Origin: an uncultured Lachnospiraceae bacterium
Lineage (GTDB): Bacteria; Bacillota; Clostridia; Lachnospirales; Lachnospiraceae
DNA: 54,667 nt
Reading direction: 5' to 3'
Assembly: GCA_934294885.1 (NCBI GenBank)
Contig: CAKRAK010000021.1
Span: forward strand, 1-54,667
Shown here piece after piece: positions 16,746-25,013 of this stretch (position 1 is its first letter; each line of letters begins with the position of its first letter). Both the position numbers and the translations under genes were made by a program. The notes under the pieces were generated by a model. The model was not told the DNA's origin. It searched no databases and was given only the letters and a program-made list of their open reading frames with translations.

Positions 16746-17669
16746 ATGAAGAAAAATATAGTGTTTGTATTGTTGTGTATTTGTGTACTTTTCGTTCTTT
16801 CCGGATGTCAGAGGAACTATTACGGGTATGGAATCGAATTTAAAATGAGCACCTCCAAATTACCGGGTTATTATAACGCAGAGATGTTGAAAATGTGTCA
16901 GGATAATTATGATCGATTTATGCATGCTAGTTATATTATTGTAACAGACAAGTTTGGTAATGAGCAGAAGATAAAAATTAGTGCAAATATTAAGCGGAAT
17001 GATTGGGACTTTGAAAATTTAGATAACAGCGGTGCCTACAAAACATATATAGATGACAGCGGAAGAAGGAAGATTGGAATTGATGTATCAGAGCATCAGG
17101 GTCTGATTGACTGGGCTACTGTGGCACAGTATGTGGATTTTGCAGTGATAAGAATCGGTTATCGTGGATATACCGGAGGAAGCCTTGTTTTAGATAGTTA
17201 CTATAGTTACAACATTGAACAGGCGGTAGCGAACGGAATCCCGGTAGGTGTTTATTTTTACTCTCAGGCTGTCAGCTATGAGGAGGGTGTAGAAGAAGCC
17301 AACTTTGTATTGAATAATCTTGGTGATTATGGGTTGGCATATCCTATTGTTTTGGATCGGGAGGATCCGATGCAGGAGGATGCAAGAACGAATAATTTAA
17401 CAAAGGAACAGCATACAGACGCTGCTAAGGGTTTTTTAGATACGATTCGGGAGTCCGGACATCGGACAATGGTTTATACCAATCGTATGTATTATGCTTT
17501 ATATCTGGACTTAGAGGAGATTTATCAGAATTCAATCTGGTATGCACAATACGCAGATGAACCGGACTGGCCATATGAATTTGCAATATGGCAGTATACG
17601 GATAGCGGCACTGTTCCGGGTATTTCCGGTACAGTTGATGTGAATATCCAGATGATGGATATAGAGTAG
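16746..17669 (+). CDS. GH25-family (lysozyme-type) lipoprotein
   Basis: 307 residues. A lipoprotein signal peptide ends with LSGC (Cys21), so the enzyme would be anchored outside the membrane. After a roughly 85-residue spacer the GH25 muramidase barrel begins: GIDVSEHQGLIDW (Asp113), FAVIRIGYRGYTGG, then the strand PIVLDREDP with Asp204 and Glu206 at the catalytic DxE position, and finally the WQYTDSGTVPGISG motif near the C terminus. It would cleave the N-acetylmuramic acid to N-acetylglucosamine bond of peptidoglycan. No cell-wall-binding repeats are present. It lies 23 bases upstream of the GGDEF-EAL gene, suggesting co-transcription and a link between wall remodelling and c-di-GMP. Confidence 0.9.
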   Translation: MKKNIVFVLLCICVLFVLSGCQRNYYGYGIEFKMSTSKLPGYYNAEMLKMCQDNYDRFMHASYIIVTDKFGNEQKIKISANIKRNDWDFENLDNSGAYKTYIDDSGRRKIGIDVSEHQGLIDWATVAQYVDFAVIRIGYRGYTGGSLVLDSYYSYNIEQAVANGIPVGVYFYSQAVSYEEGVEEANFVLNNLGDYGLAYPIVLDREDPMQEDARTNNLTKEQHTDAAKGFLDTIRESGHRTMVYTNRMYYALYLDLEEIYQNSIWYAQYADEPDWPYEFAIWQYTDSGTVPGISGTVDVNIQMMDIE

Positions 17670-17692
17670 GGGAGAAAGAGAAGGAAACTGAT

Positions 17693-19612
17693 ATGAATTT
17701 GAATTTGGATTTGGAAATAGGCGCATTTGTCATTATGGTTGTGGTTATATGCCTTCAGCGCCTTGGAAATTTCGCATGGATTCAGCGAAGCGTTATATTT
17801 TACCATATGTTGATAGCTCATATGCTTGGCATTGTTTTTAATTCGCTTTCGAAGCTTTGTCTGTATTATTATGGGGAACCCGGATTTGTATGGAGCCGAT
17901 ATCTTGTTGATGTAACATATATGCTTCAATACAGTGTTGTGTTATTCTTTATGTCATATTTGATGTCGTGGATCGGTAAGAGTCTGAAACGGAATCGGAA
18001 GACCTGGTTTTTTACGGTACTTGTGTTTGCAATATATACGGAAGAAATCATTCGAATGTTCCTTACTCAGCATCTGTTTGTATTTGATGCGGTTTATGGG
18101 TACAGAGAGACTTCCCAGATTGTTATTTTGAACGGTATGGTGGCAGTGACTATTTTATACAGTCTGATTTATTGCATTGTGAATGTCCGTATTATATCCT
18201 ACGGAAAGATTACCATATTGGCAATTCTCGGCGTTGTATCCGTATTTTCGATGATGCTGCAGATGCAGATTACCGATGTTTCTTTTATCGACTTTGTGAT
18301 AGCAATCGGTTTTCTGATTATGTATTATGCAATCCAAAATCCATTTGTAATGATGGATATTAATACGAAGGTATTGAATCGAAATATGTTTGATGAATTG
18401 CTTCGGGCAGATATTTATAATCGCAAGGCCTTTGACATTGTTGTTCTTGCTTTGGATGATTTTAAGATTATTAATCGAAGCTATGGCGTAACTGTCGGGG
18501 ATATGCTCCTGATTCAGGTGGCACAGTTTTTGAGGGAAATGGATCCGAAATGCAATGTATACCGCTATGGTTCAGACCAATTTGCCGTGCAGCTAATGCA
18601 TAAGAAGAGTGATTTGAAGCAGGATCTTTCTTTGATCGAAGAACGATTTCGGCATCCTTGGATTGTAGAAGGTGTTTCGACAATGATATCCACAACAGTC
18701 TGCTGTATTACATGGCCGGATGATGGAGATACTTATGCGGATATTATAGATGTGATTGACTTTTCCGTATTATCGGCGAAGAAAAGCGGAAAAGGATGCA
18801 TTGTATATGCGAAGGATTTGGATTTACAATCAATCAGGAGAGAGAAGGCCATTGAGAAGGCGATTGATTATGCCATTGAACAGGATACATTAGAGGTGCA
18901 TTATCAGCCAATTTATAATATTGAGAAACAGAGTTACACATCGGCAGAGGCATTGGTTCGAATCCGTGACGATTTGTTGGGGAATATTTCTCCTGAGGTA
19001 TTTATTCCGATTGCGGAACGGAATGGTTCTATATTGAAGATGGGAAGTATGATATTTGAAAAGGTCTGCAAATTTATTTCCGAGAACGATCTTCAGAATA
19101 CCACCATAGAATATATAGAGGTTAATGTATCCGTTGTCCAGTGTATGCAGAAGGATTTTGTGGAACATCTGAATGAAATAATGGACAAATACGGAGTGAA
19201 ACCATGTCAGATTAATCTGGAGGTAACCGAGACGGCGGCAGTTAATTCCATTGCTATCCTACAGGAGAATATCGAAAAGCTGTATCATCAGGGAATTTCC
19301 TTTGCACTGGATGATTATGGTTCCGGTTATGCGACGATTGGTTATATACATCAGCTTCCGTTTAAAATTATTAAGCTGGACAAATTAATGGTATGGGATG
19401 CCTTTGAAAATGAGAGGGCAGGTATTACCCTTCGGTATACGGTAGGTATGTTAAAGGAATTAAAGGTACATATTGTTGCAGAGGGTGTTGAGACAAAAGA
19501 ACAACAAAGCAGACTTTCTGATATTGGCTGTGACTATCTTCAGGGATGGTATTATTCTAAGGCGATTCCGCCGGAAGAATTTGCAGATTTAATACAGGAA
19601 GAAGCCTCATAA
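17693..19612 (+). CDS. Membrane GGDEF-EAL protein, probable c-di-GMP phosphodiesterase
   Basis: 639 residues. The N-terminal 210 residues carry about six to seven membrane helices without a recognised sensor fold. The GGDEF domain (about 220-370) is degenerate: the signature reads GSDQF (293-297), so cyclase activity is unlikely. The EAL domain (about 385-635) keeps its catalytic set: E419-A-L, the NVS strand, EVTE, DDYGSG, the IKLDK lysine and EGVET, with QG near the end. It therefore most likely hydrolyses c-di-GMP, with the GGDEF domain perhaps serving as a GTP-binding regulator. It is the second gene after the GH25 lipoprotein. A weak hairpin follows at 19626. Confidence 0.9.
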   Translation: MNLNLDLEIGAFVIMVVVICLQRLGNFAWIQRSVIFYHMLIAHMLGIVFNSLSKLCLYYYGEPGFVWSRYLVDVTYMLQYSVVLFFMSYLMSWIGKSLKRNRKTWFFTVLVFAIYTEEIIRMFLTQHLFVFDAVYGYRETSQIVILNGMVAVTILYSLIYCIVNVRIISYGKITILAILGVVSVFSMMLQMQITDVSFIDFVIAIGFLIMYYAIQNPFVMMDINTKVLNRNMFDELLRADIYNRKAFDIVVLALDDFKIINRSYGVTVGDMLLIQVAQFLREMDPKCNVYRYGSDQFAVQLMHKKSDLKQDLSLIEERFRHPWIVEGVSTMISTTVCCITWPDDGDTYADIIDVIDFSVLSAKKSGKGCIVYAKDLDLQSIRREKAIEKAIDYAIEQDTLEVHYQPIYNIEKQSYTSAEALVRIRDDLLGNISPEVFIPIAERNGSILKMGSMIFEKVCKFISENDLQNTTIEYIEVNVSVVQCMQKDFVEHLNEIMDKYGVKPCQINLEVTETAAVNSIAILQENIEKLYHQGISFALDDYGSGYATIGYIHQLPFKIIKLDKLMVWDAFENERAGITLRYTVGMLKELKVHIVAEGVETKEQQSRLSDIGCDYLQGWYYSKAIPPEEFADLIQEEAS

Positions 19613-19625
19613 AAGAAACGAAAAT

Positions 19626-19650
19626 AGCCTGTGGCATACTGTCACGGGCT
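19626..19650 (+). terminator. Weak hairpin after the GGDEF-EAL gene
   Basis: AGCCTGTG pairs with CACGGGCT (one G-T pair) across a 9-base loop. There is no strong T run. Confidence 0.4.
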
Positions 19651-19749
19651 GTTGTGATGTTTGTTGTATCTGAAAATGAAGGGAATATAAAAGAAGCATA
19701 TATCGGAGAGATATATAGATAAATTTCAAGTAGATAGGAGAATAGAATT

Positions 19750-20490
19750 ATGGTAAGAGTGAAAGCAGTAATATTAGCAGCTGGAAAAGGAACAAGAATG
19801 AAATCCGATTTGCCAAAGGTAATTCATAAGGCTCTTGGCAAGCCGATGGTTCAGTACTCAATAGAAGCAGCAAATGCGGCAGGAGCAGAGCTTTCTGATA
19901 TTTGTCTTGTGGTCGGACATAAGGCAGATTTGGTTCGGGAGACAGTTGGCGAGCAGGTGAACTATCGCTTACAGAAGGAACAGCTGGGAACCGGTCATGC
20001 GGTTAAATGTGCTCAGGATTTTATTGGAACAGATGGTCTGACTATGGTGTTGTGTGGAGATACACCCCTTATTACAGGAAAGACATTATCCTCTTTGGTG
20101 GAGGTACATGTCAGAGACCATAATGCGATTACTGTATTGACGGCGAAGGTGGATGATCCTGCCGGATATGGAAGAATTATTAAGGATGAGAAGGGTGATT
20201 TTGTTAAGATTGTAGAGCAAAAGGATGCATCCCCGGAGGAACAGAAGGTAAATGAAATTAATTCCGGTATGTATTTATTTGATTCTGCAGCATTGAATCA
20301 GGCACTTTCGAAGTTAAATTCCAACAACGCTCAGGGAGAATATTATCTGACAGACACGATAGAGATTGTGAAAAACGCAGGCCTTGGAAGAGTTGCTACG
20401 GTGGTTGTGGAGGATTCGGATGAGATTAAGGGTGTGAATTCTCCGGAGCAGTTAAAAGAGGCAGAGGAGATTTTGTCCCGTAGAAAATAG
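19750..20490 (+). CDS. glmU: UDP-GlcNAc pyrophosphorylase domain protein (GlmU lacking the acetyltransferase domain)
   Basis: 246 residues. It matches only the N-terminal uridylyltransferase half of GlmU, which makes UDP-GlcNAc from GlcNAc-1-phosphate and UTP. Motifs in order: ILAAGKGTRMKSDLPKV, LGTGHAV, LCGDTPLI, AGYGRI, NSGMY and QGEYYLTD. Full GlmU has about 450-460 residues and a C-terminal left-handed beta-helix acetyltransferase; here a normal stop falls after the linker helix (EILSRRK) and pth begins 16 bases later. The gene heads a glmU-pth arrangement typical of Firmicutes, so it is probably the cell's true wall-precursor enzyme. If so, the acetyltransferase step must be done by another protein. 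AGGAG lies 9 bases before the ATG. Confidence 0.9.
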   Translation: MVRVKAVILAAGKGTRMKSDLPKVIHKALGKPMVQYSIEAANAAGAELSDICLVVGHKADLVRETVGEQVNYRLQKEQLGTGHAVKCAQDFIGTDGLTMVLCGDTPLITGKTLSSLVEVHVRDHNAITVLTAKVDDPAGYGRIIKDEKGDFVKIVEQKDASPEEQKVNEINSGMYLFDSAALNQALSKLNSNNAQGEYYLTDTIEIVKNAGLGRVATVVVEDSDEIKGVNSPEQLKEAEEILSRRK

Positions 20491-20506
20491 ATAAAGAGGT
20501 AAAGGA

Positions 20507-21070
20507 ATGAAACTGATTGTTGGACTTGGAAATCCTACGAGAGAATACGAAGGTACCAGACATAATGTAGGATTTGAGGTAATAGATGAACTGGTTGATA
20601 AATACGGAATTGCACTGGACACATTAAAGCATAAGGGAATGTATGGAAAAGGTGTGATAGATGGCGTCAGTGTCATACTGTTGAAACCTATGACTTATAT
20701 GAATCTAAGCGGAGAAAGTGTCAGTCAGGTGGCAGCCTATTACAAGATTCAGCCGGAGGATGTCCTTGTTATTTATGATGATATTAATTTAGATGTAGGG
20801 CGGCTGAGAATCCGTAAAAAGGGAAGTGCCGGTGGACATAATGGTATTAAGAATATTATACAGCACTTGAAAACAGAAGAATTTCCAAGACTCCGGGTTG
20901 GCGTCGGAATGAAGCCTGAAAGAATGAATCTGGCAAAGTATGTATTATCCCGTTTTTCCCATGAGGAACAGATTTTAATGCAGAAGGGATATGATAATGC
21001 CTGTGATGCCGTGGCTATGATGATAAATGATAAGACCAATCAGGCGATGAATCTGTATAACGGGAAATAA
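20507..21070 (+). CDS. pth: Peptidyl-tRNA hydrolase
   Basis: 187 residues. It releases tRNA from peptidyl-tRNAs that fall off the ribosome. Canonical residues are visible: Asn10 in GLGNP, catalytic His19 in TRHNVGF, the KPMTYMNLSG segment with its substrate-binding Asn, Asp in IYDDINLDVG and the GSAGGHNGIK loop. Length and order fit the bacterial Pth family throughout. It follows the truncated glmU by 16 bases and precedes trmL by about 30, in the same direction, so the set is probably one operon. Confidence 0.97.
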   Translation: MKLIVGLGNPTREYEGTRHNVGFEVIDELVDKYGIALDTLKHKGMYGKGVIDGVSVILLKPMTYMNLSGESVSQVAAYYKIQPEDVLVIYDDINLDVGRLRIRKKGSAGGHNGIKNIIQHLKTEEFPRLRVGVGMKPERMNLAKYVLSRFSHEEQILMQKGYDNACDAVAMMINDKTNQAMNLYNGK

Positions 21071-21100
21071 ACAAAGCATGGAATGAAAAGAGGAATAGAG

Positions 21101-21592
21101 ATGATTAACATTGTATTACATGAGCCGGAAATTCCGGCAAATACAGGAAACATAGGAAGAACATGCGTTGCCACAGGAGTGAGACTTCATTTGATCGAGC
21201 CCCTTGGCTTTATGATTAATGATAAAATGTTAAAAAGAGCAGGTATGGATTATTGGGATAAGCTGGATGTTCATACTTATGTGGATTATAATGATTTCCT
21301 TGCTAAAAATCCCGGTGCTAAAATATATATGGCAACCACAAAATCCAAACAGACATATACGGATGTGCATTATGAAGAGGATTGTTATATTATGTTTGGA
21401 AAGGAAAGTGCAGGGATTCCGGAGGAATTGTTATTGGAGAATAAGGAAAATTGTGTGAGAATTCCAATGTTAAGCGACATCCGTTCCCTGAATTTGTCAA
21501 ACTCCGTGGCAATTGTATTATATGAAGCATTAAGGCAGAATCATTTCCAAAATTTCCAATTAGAAGGCCAGCTTCATCATTATGAATGGTAG
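21101..21592 (+). CDS. trmL: tRNA (cytidine/uridine-34-2'-O)-methyltransferase TrmL
   Basis: 163 residues from the ATG at 21101, preferred because AAGAGGA lies 6 bases upstream and MINIVLHEPEIPANTGNIGR is the conserved family start. It is a SPOUT-fold methyltransferase that modifies the wobble base of certain leucine tRNAs. The knot motifs are present: the N-terminal NTGNIGRTC, MFGKESAGIPEELL and the C-terminal IPMLSDIRSLNLSNSVAIVLYEALRQ. It overlaps no neighbour, although mutS2 starts just 9 bases after its stop, indicating an operon. Confidence 0.93.
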   Translation: MINIVLHEPEIPANTGNIGRTCVATGVRLHLIEPLGFMINDKMLKRAGMDYWDKLDVHTYVDYNDFLAKNPGAKIYMATTKSKQTYTDVHYEEDCYIMFGKESAGIPEELLLENKENCVRIPMLSDIRSLNLSNSVAIVLYEALRQNHFQNFQLEGQLHHYEW

Positions 21593-21600
21593 GAAGGTAT

Positions 21601-24003
21601 ATGAATAAAAGGACACTTAGAATATTAGAGTACTATAAAGTTGTCGAGCAACTGACAGGCTTTGCCACCTGCCCGGAGGGTAAGAGACTTTGTGAGCGGT
21701 TAAAACCATCCACGGATCTGGCAGAGATTGAAAAAAATCAGGAAAGAACAAGGGATGCTTTAGCAAGAGTATATCAGTATGGAAGCATCTCTTTTTCCGG
21801 TGTATATCCCATTGGGGAAGCGATGAAGAGAATTTCTATAGGTGCTTCTTTATCCGTTGCGGAATTGCTGGATATTGCCAAGCTTTTAAAGGTAACCCTT
21901 GTTGCAAAGCAATATGGGGAAAAAGTGCAGGATAAGGAGGAATCCGGACTGGATATCAGAAAGGATTCCCTCACACCATATTTTGAATCACTGATGCCAT
22001 TAGAACATCTGGCCAGAGAAATCAACCGTTGTATCATTTCGGAGGATGAGATTGCAGATGATGCATCTTCCGCATTAAAGGATATCCGACGGGACATGAA
22101 AAATGTGAATCAGAAAATCCATACTGTGTTAAATGGAATTGTAACCGGTCAGAACAGTCAGTCTATGCTTCAGGATTCCATCGTAACGATGCGTAACGGA
22201 AGATATTGTATTCCTGTAAAATCAGAATATAAAAGCCAGTTTCCGGGTATGGTGCATGATCAGTCTGCTACCGGTTCTACATTTTTTATCGAGCCTATGG
22301 CAGTAGTACAGCTTAACAATGAATTAAAGGAAATGGCTGCCGCGGAGATGGTAGAGATCGAAAAAATTCTGGCAAATTTAAGCGAGCAGGTTGCCGGATG
22401 TCAGGATGGAATCATTCAAAATGTAAAGCTTCTTACGGAGCTTGATTTTATATTTGCAAAGGCAAAGTATGCAAAGTCATATAACGGAACGGAACCGTTA
22501 TTAAACGATAAAGGAATGATAGAAATCAAACAGGGAAGACATCCTTTGTTGGAAAAACATAAGGTGGTACCGGTAGACATCCGGCTAGGGGATGATTTCT
22601 CGATGCTGATCATTACAGGACCGAACACCGGTGGTAAAACGGTATCTTTAAAGACTCTTGGACTGTTTACACTGATGGGACAATCCGGTCTGCATATCCC
22701 TGCGTTTCAAGGCTCCAAGCTTGCGGTATTTAAGGATGTATTTGCGGATATCGGGGATGAACAAAGCATTGAGCAAAGCTTAAGTACATTTTCTTCTCAT
22801 ATGACGAATATAGTATATATTATGAGGCATGCTGCCAAAGACACCCTTGTATTATTTGATGAGCTTGGTGGAGGAACGGATCCGGTAGAAGGCTCTGCTT
22901 TGGCGATTGCTATTTTAAGTCAACTCCACAGCGAGGATATCCGGTGTATGGCAACAACCCATTACAGTGAACTGAAAACTTTTGCCATGACAACTCCGGG
23001 AATTGAAAATGCCTGCTGTGAGTTTGATGTAGAGACGTTAAGTCCGACTTATCATTTGTTGATTGGAATTCCGGGAAAATCCAACGCCTTTGCAATTGCG
23101 CAAAAGCTGGGATTATCAAAAACCATTATTGAACAGGCAATGTCTCAGGTGGATAATGACACTGTGGATATGGAGACGATTCTTGCTGATTTGGAGAAGT
23201 CTAAGAAAACAATTGAAGCGGAACAGGCTGAAATCATTGCAAATAAAGAAGAGATTAAGAAACTAAAGGAACGTCTGGCATCAAAGAATGAACATATTGA
23301 GCAGCGAAAGCAGGATATCTTAAGAAATGCAAGGGAAGAGGCAAGGGAAATCTTAGAAGAGGCAAAGTCCTTTGCGGACGAGTCGATTCGTAAATATAAC
23401 AATTGGGAAAAGAAACCCCAATCTGCCAACAATAAGGATATGGAGAAGGCAAGAGGAGAAATCCGTGACCGCTTAAAGTCTGTCAACAGCAAGCTGGAAT
23501 ATAAAACCTCCAATCGGAAATCTAAAAACAAGGCGTCGGATTTTCATTTGGGAGACAGCGTACATGTTATCAGTATGAACACAGATGGAATCGTCAGATC
23601 TCTTCCAAACGGCAAGGGTATGATTACCATTCAGATGGGAATTTTGCAAAGCACGGTTCCTATTTCTGATGTGGAAGTCATAAAAGAGGATGCTTCAAAG
23701 AGTGCAAAGCAGACAAAGCAAAAGGTAAATCAATATGGTGCATCCATGAATAAATCAAGAACCATTAAGCCAGAGATTAATCTTCTGGGCATGACCGTAG
23801 ATGAAGCCATTATGGAATTGGATAAGTATTTGGATGATGCCTGCCTTTCTCATTTATCCCAGGTAAGGATTGTACATGGAAAAGGAACCGGAGCCCTTCG
23901 AAAAGGTGTCCACGAATACTTGCGAAAGCAAAAATATGTGAAATCATTCCGATTAGGCGAATTCGGAGAAGGAGATGCCGGTGTCACCATCGTAGAGTTG
24001 TAA
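21601..24003 (+). CDS. mutS2: MutS2 family ATPase/endonuclease
   Basis: 800 residues from ATG 21601 (MNKRTLRILEYYK is the family start; AGGAAGG just upstream). Order: core/clamp region (about 1-300), then an ABC ATPase with Walker A GPNTGGKT (340-347), Walker B LVLFDELGGGTDP and the ATTHYSELK H-loop region. A long Lys/Glu-rich coiled coil follows (about 515-640), then a KOW-like segment and a C-terminal Smr nuclease domain (about 720-800) with LLGMTVDEA and HGKGTGALR. MutS2 is not a mismatch-repair protein. In Firmicutes it has been tied to recombination control and, more recently, to splitting collided ribosomes. It is the last gene before the palindromic element. Confidence 0.96.
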   Translation: MNKRTLRILEYYKVVEQLTGFATCPEGKRLCERLKPSTDLAEIEKNQERTRDALARVYQYGSISFSGVYPIGEAMKRISIGASLSVAELLDIAKLLKVTLVAKQYGEKVQDKEESGLDIRKDSLTPYFESLMPLEHLAREINRCIISEDEIADDASSALKDIRRDMKNVNQKIHTVLNGIVTGQNSQSMLQDSIVTMRNGRYCIPVKSEYKSQFPGMVHDQSATGSTFFIEPMAVVQLNNELKEMAAAEMVEIEKILANLSEQVAGCQDGIIQNVKLLTELDFIFAKAKYAKSYNGTEPLLNDKGMIEIKQGRHPLLEKHKVVPVDIRLGDDFSMLIITGPNTGGKTVSLKTLGLFTLMGQSGLHIPAFQGSKLAVFKDVFADIGDEQSIEQSLSTFSSHMTNIVYIMRHAAKDTLVLFDELGGGTDPVEGSALAIAILSQLHSEDIRCMATTHYSELKTFAMTTPGIENACCEFDVETLSPTYHLLIGIPGKSNAFAIAQKLGLSKTIIEQAMSQVDNDTVDMETILADLEKSKKTIEAEQAEIIANKEEIKKLKERLASKNEHIEQRKQDILRNAREEAREILEEAKSFADESIRKYNNWEKKPQSANNKDMEKARGEIRDRLKSVNSKLEYKTSNRKSKNKASDFHLGDSVHVISMNTDGIVRSLPNGKGMITIQMGILQSTVPISDVEVIKEDASKSAKQTKQKVNQYGASMNKSRTIKPEINLLGMTVDEAIMELDKYLDDACLSHLSQVRIVHGKGTGALRKGVHEYLRKQKYVKSFRLGEFGEGDAGVTIVEL

Positions 24004-24046
24004 TACCGGTATAAACAGCTATATTCAATTAAGTCAATTAGGATTT

Positions 24047-24252
24047 GCGAAACCCGGGGAAATTTCTGATGCATATGTACAAATTTAATATACATATACC
24101 GCAGGCACGCTCGCACTTCATTCCGCACATAGCGGTACTAAACTCGGACTGCGCTTACGCTTCTCCTCGTTAAGTGCCGATGTGCTACCAGAGCCTGCTT
24201 GTATATGATATTAAATATTGTACATATGAATGTAGGTTGCTGAGGGTTTCGC
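24047..24252. mobile_element. MITE-like nested palindromic element
   Basis: A 206-base non-coding element bounded by inverted GCGAAACCC (24047-24055) and GGGTTTCGC (24244-24252). Inside, the two arms continue to match in order: GCATATGTACAA, TTTAATAT, CATATAC and GCAGGC on the left reappear inverted on the right in the same order. The centre holds another inverted pair around GCACAT and ATGTGC with GTACT-AAAC against GTTAAGTGCC. The whole could fold into one long hairpin. It has no coding capacity. It lies between mutS2 and the response regulator. A partial similar sequence lies at the window end. Confidence 0.7.
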
Positions 24253-24289
24253 ATTGCCGGGAATATAACATACAGGAAGGGAGAAAAGG

Positions 24290-24997
24290 ATGGAGAAAAA
24301 ACGAATATTGATTGTGGATGATGATGAGAATATTGCGGAATTGATTTCTTTGTATCTTGTGAAGGAATGTTTTGATGCAGAGATTGCGTTAGATGGGGAG
24401 ACAGCATTGCAGAAGGTTGATTCCTTTCGTCCCCATTTGATATTGTTAGATATTATGCTTCCGGGAATGGATGGATATGATGTATGCAGGGAGATTCGGA
24501 AGGACAACAATGTTCCGATTATTATGCTGTCGGCAAAAGGAGAAGTATTTGACAAGGTGCTGGGACTTAAAATCGGTGCGGATGATTATATGGTAAAACC
24601 CTTTGATTCCAATGAGCTGGTTGCCAGAGTGCAGGCAATTTTAAGAAGAACCGCTGTAACGGACGTGGAGGAAGCGGTGAAGGAGGTTCCTAAGAATGAA
24701 GACATGGTTCGCTATCCGGGATTGATGGTCAGCCTGTCCGGATATATCGTTATTTATAATGGGGAACGGATAGAGATGCCGCCAAAGGAGTTGGAGCTGT
24801 TATATTTCCTTGCCAGTCAGCCGAATCAGGTATTTACAAGAGAGCAGCTGTTGGATAAAATCTGGGGCTATGATTATATAGGTGATACCCGGACGGTAGA
24901 TGTGCATATCAAACGAATCAGAGAAAAAATAAATGATTGCAGCCAATGGGCGGTAGCAACCGTTTGGGGAATCGGATACAAATTTGAAGTGAAATGA
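24290..24997 (+). CDS. OmpR/PhoB-family response regulator
   Basis: 235 residues. Receiver domain about 1-118 with the acidic pocket Asp10-Asp11, phospho-acceptor Asp54 in LLDIMLPGMDGYD, and Lys103 in VKPFD. A longer-than-usual linker (about 119-140) leads to a winged-helix DNA-binding domain with LELLYFLASQPNQVFTREQL and the terminal DVHIKRIREKI recognition region. It is followed 16 bases later by its sensor kinase, forming a two-component system. The regulated genes are not evident; the downstream genes are housekeeping. The palindromic element ends 37 bases before its start, so its promoter may lie within or at the edge of that element. Confidence 0.95.
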   Translation: MEKKRILIVDDDENIAELISLYLVKECFDAEIALDGETALQKVDSFRPHLILLDIMLPGMDGYDVCREIRKDNNVPIIMLSAKGEVFDKVLGLKIGADDYMVKPFDSNELVARVQAILRRTAVTDVEEAVKEVPKNEDMVRYPGLMVSLSGYIVIYNGERIEMPPKELELLYFLASQPNQVFTREQLLDKIWGYDYIGDTRTVDVHIKRIREKINDCSQWAVATVWGIGYKFEVK

Positions 24998-25013
24998 GAA
25001 AGAGGGCAATGGA

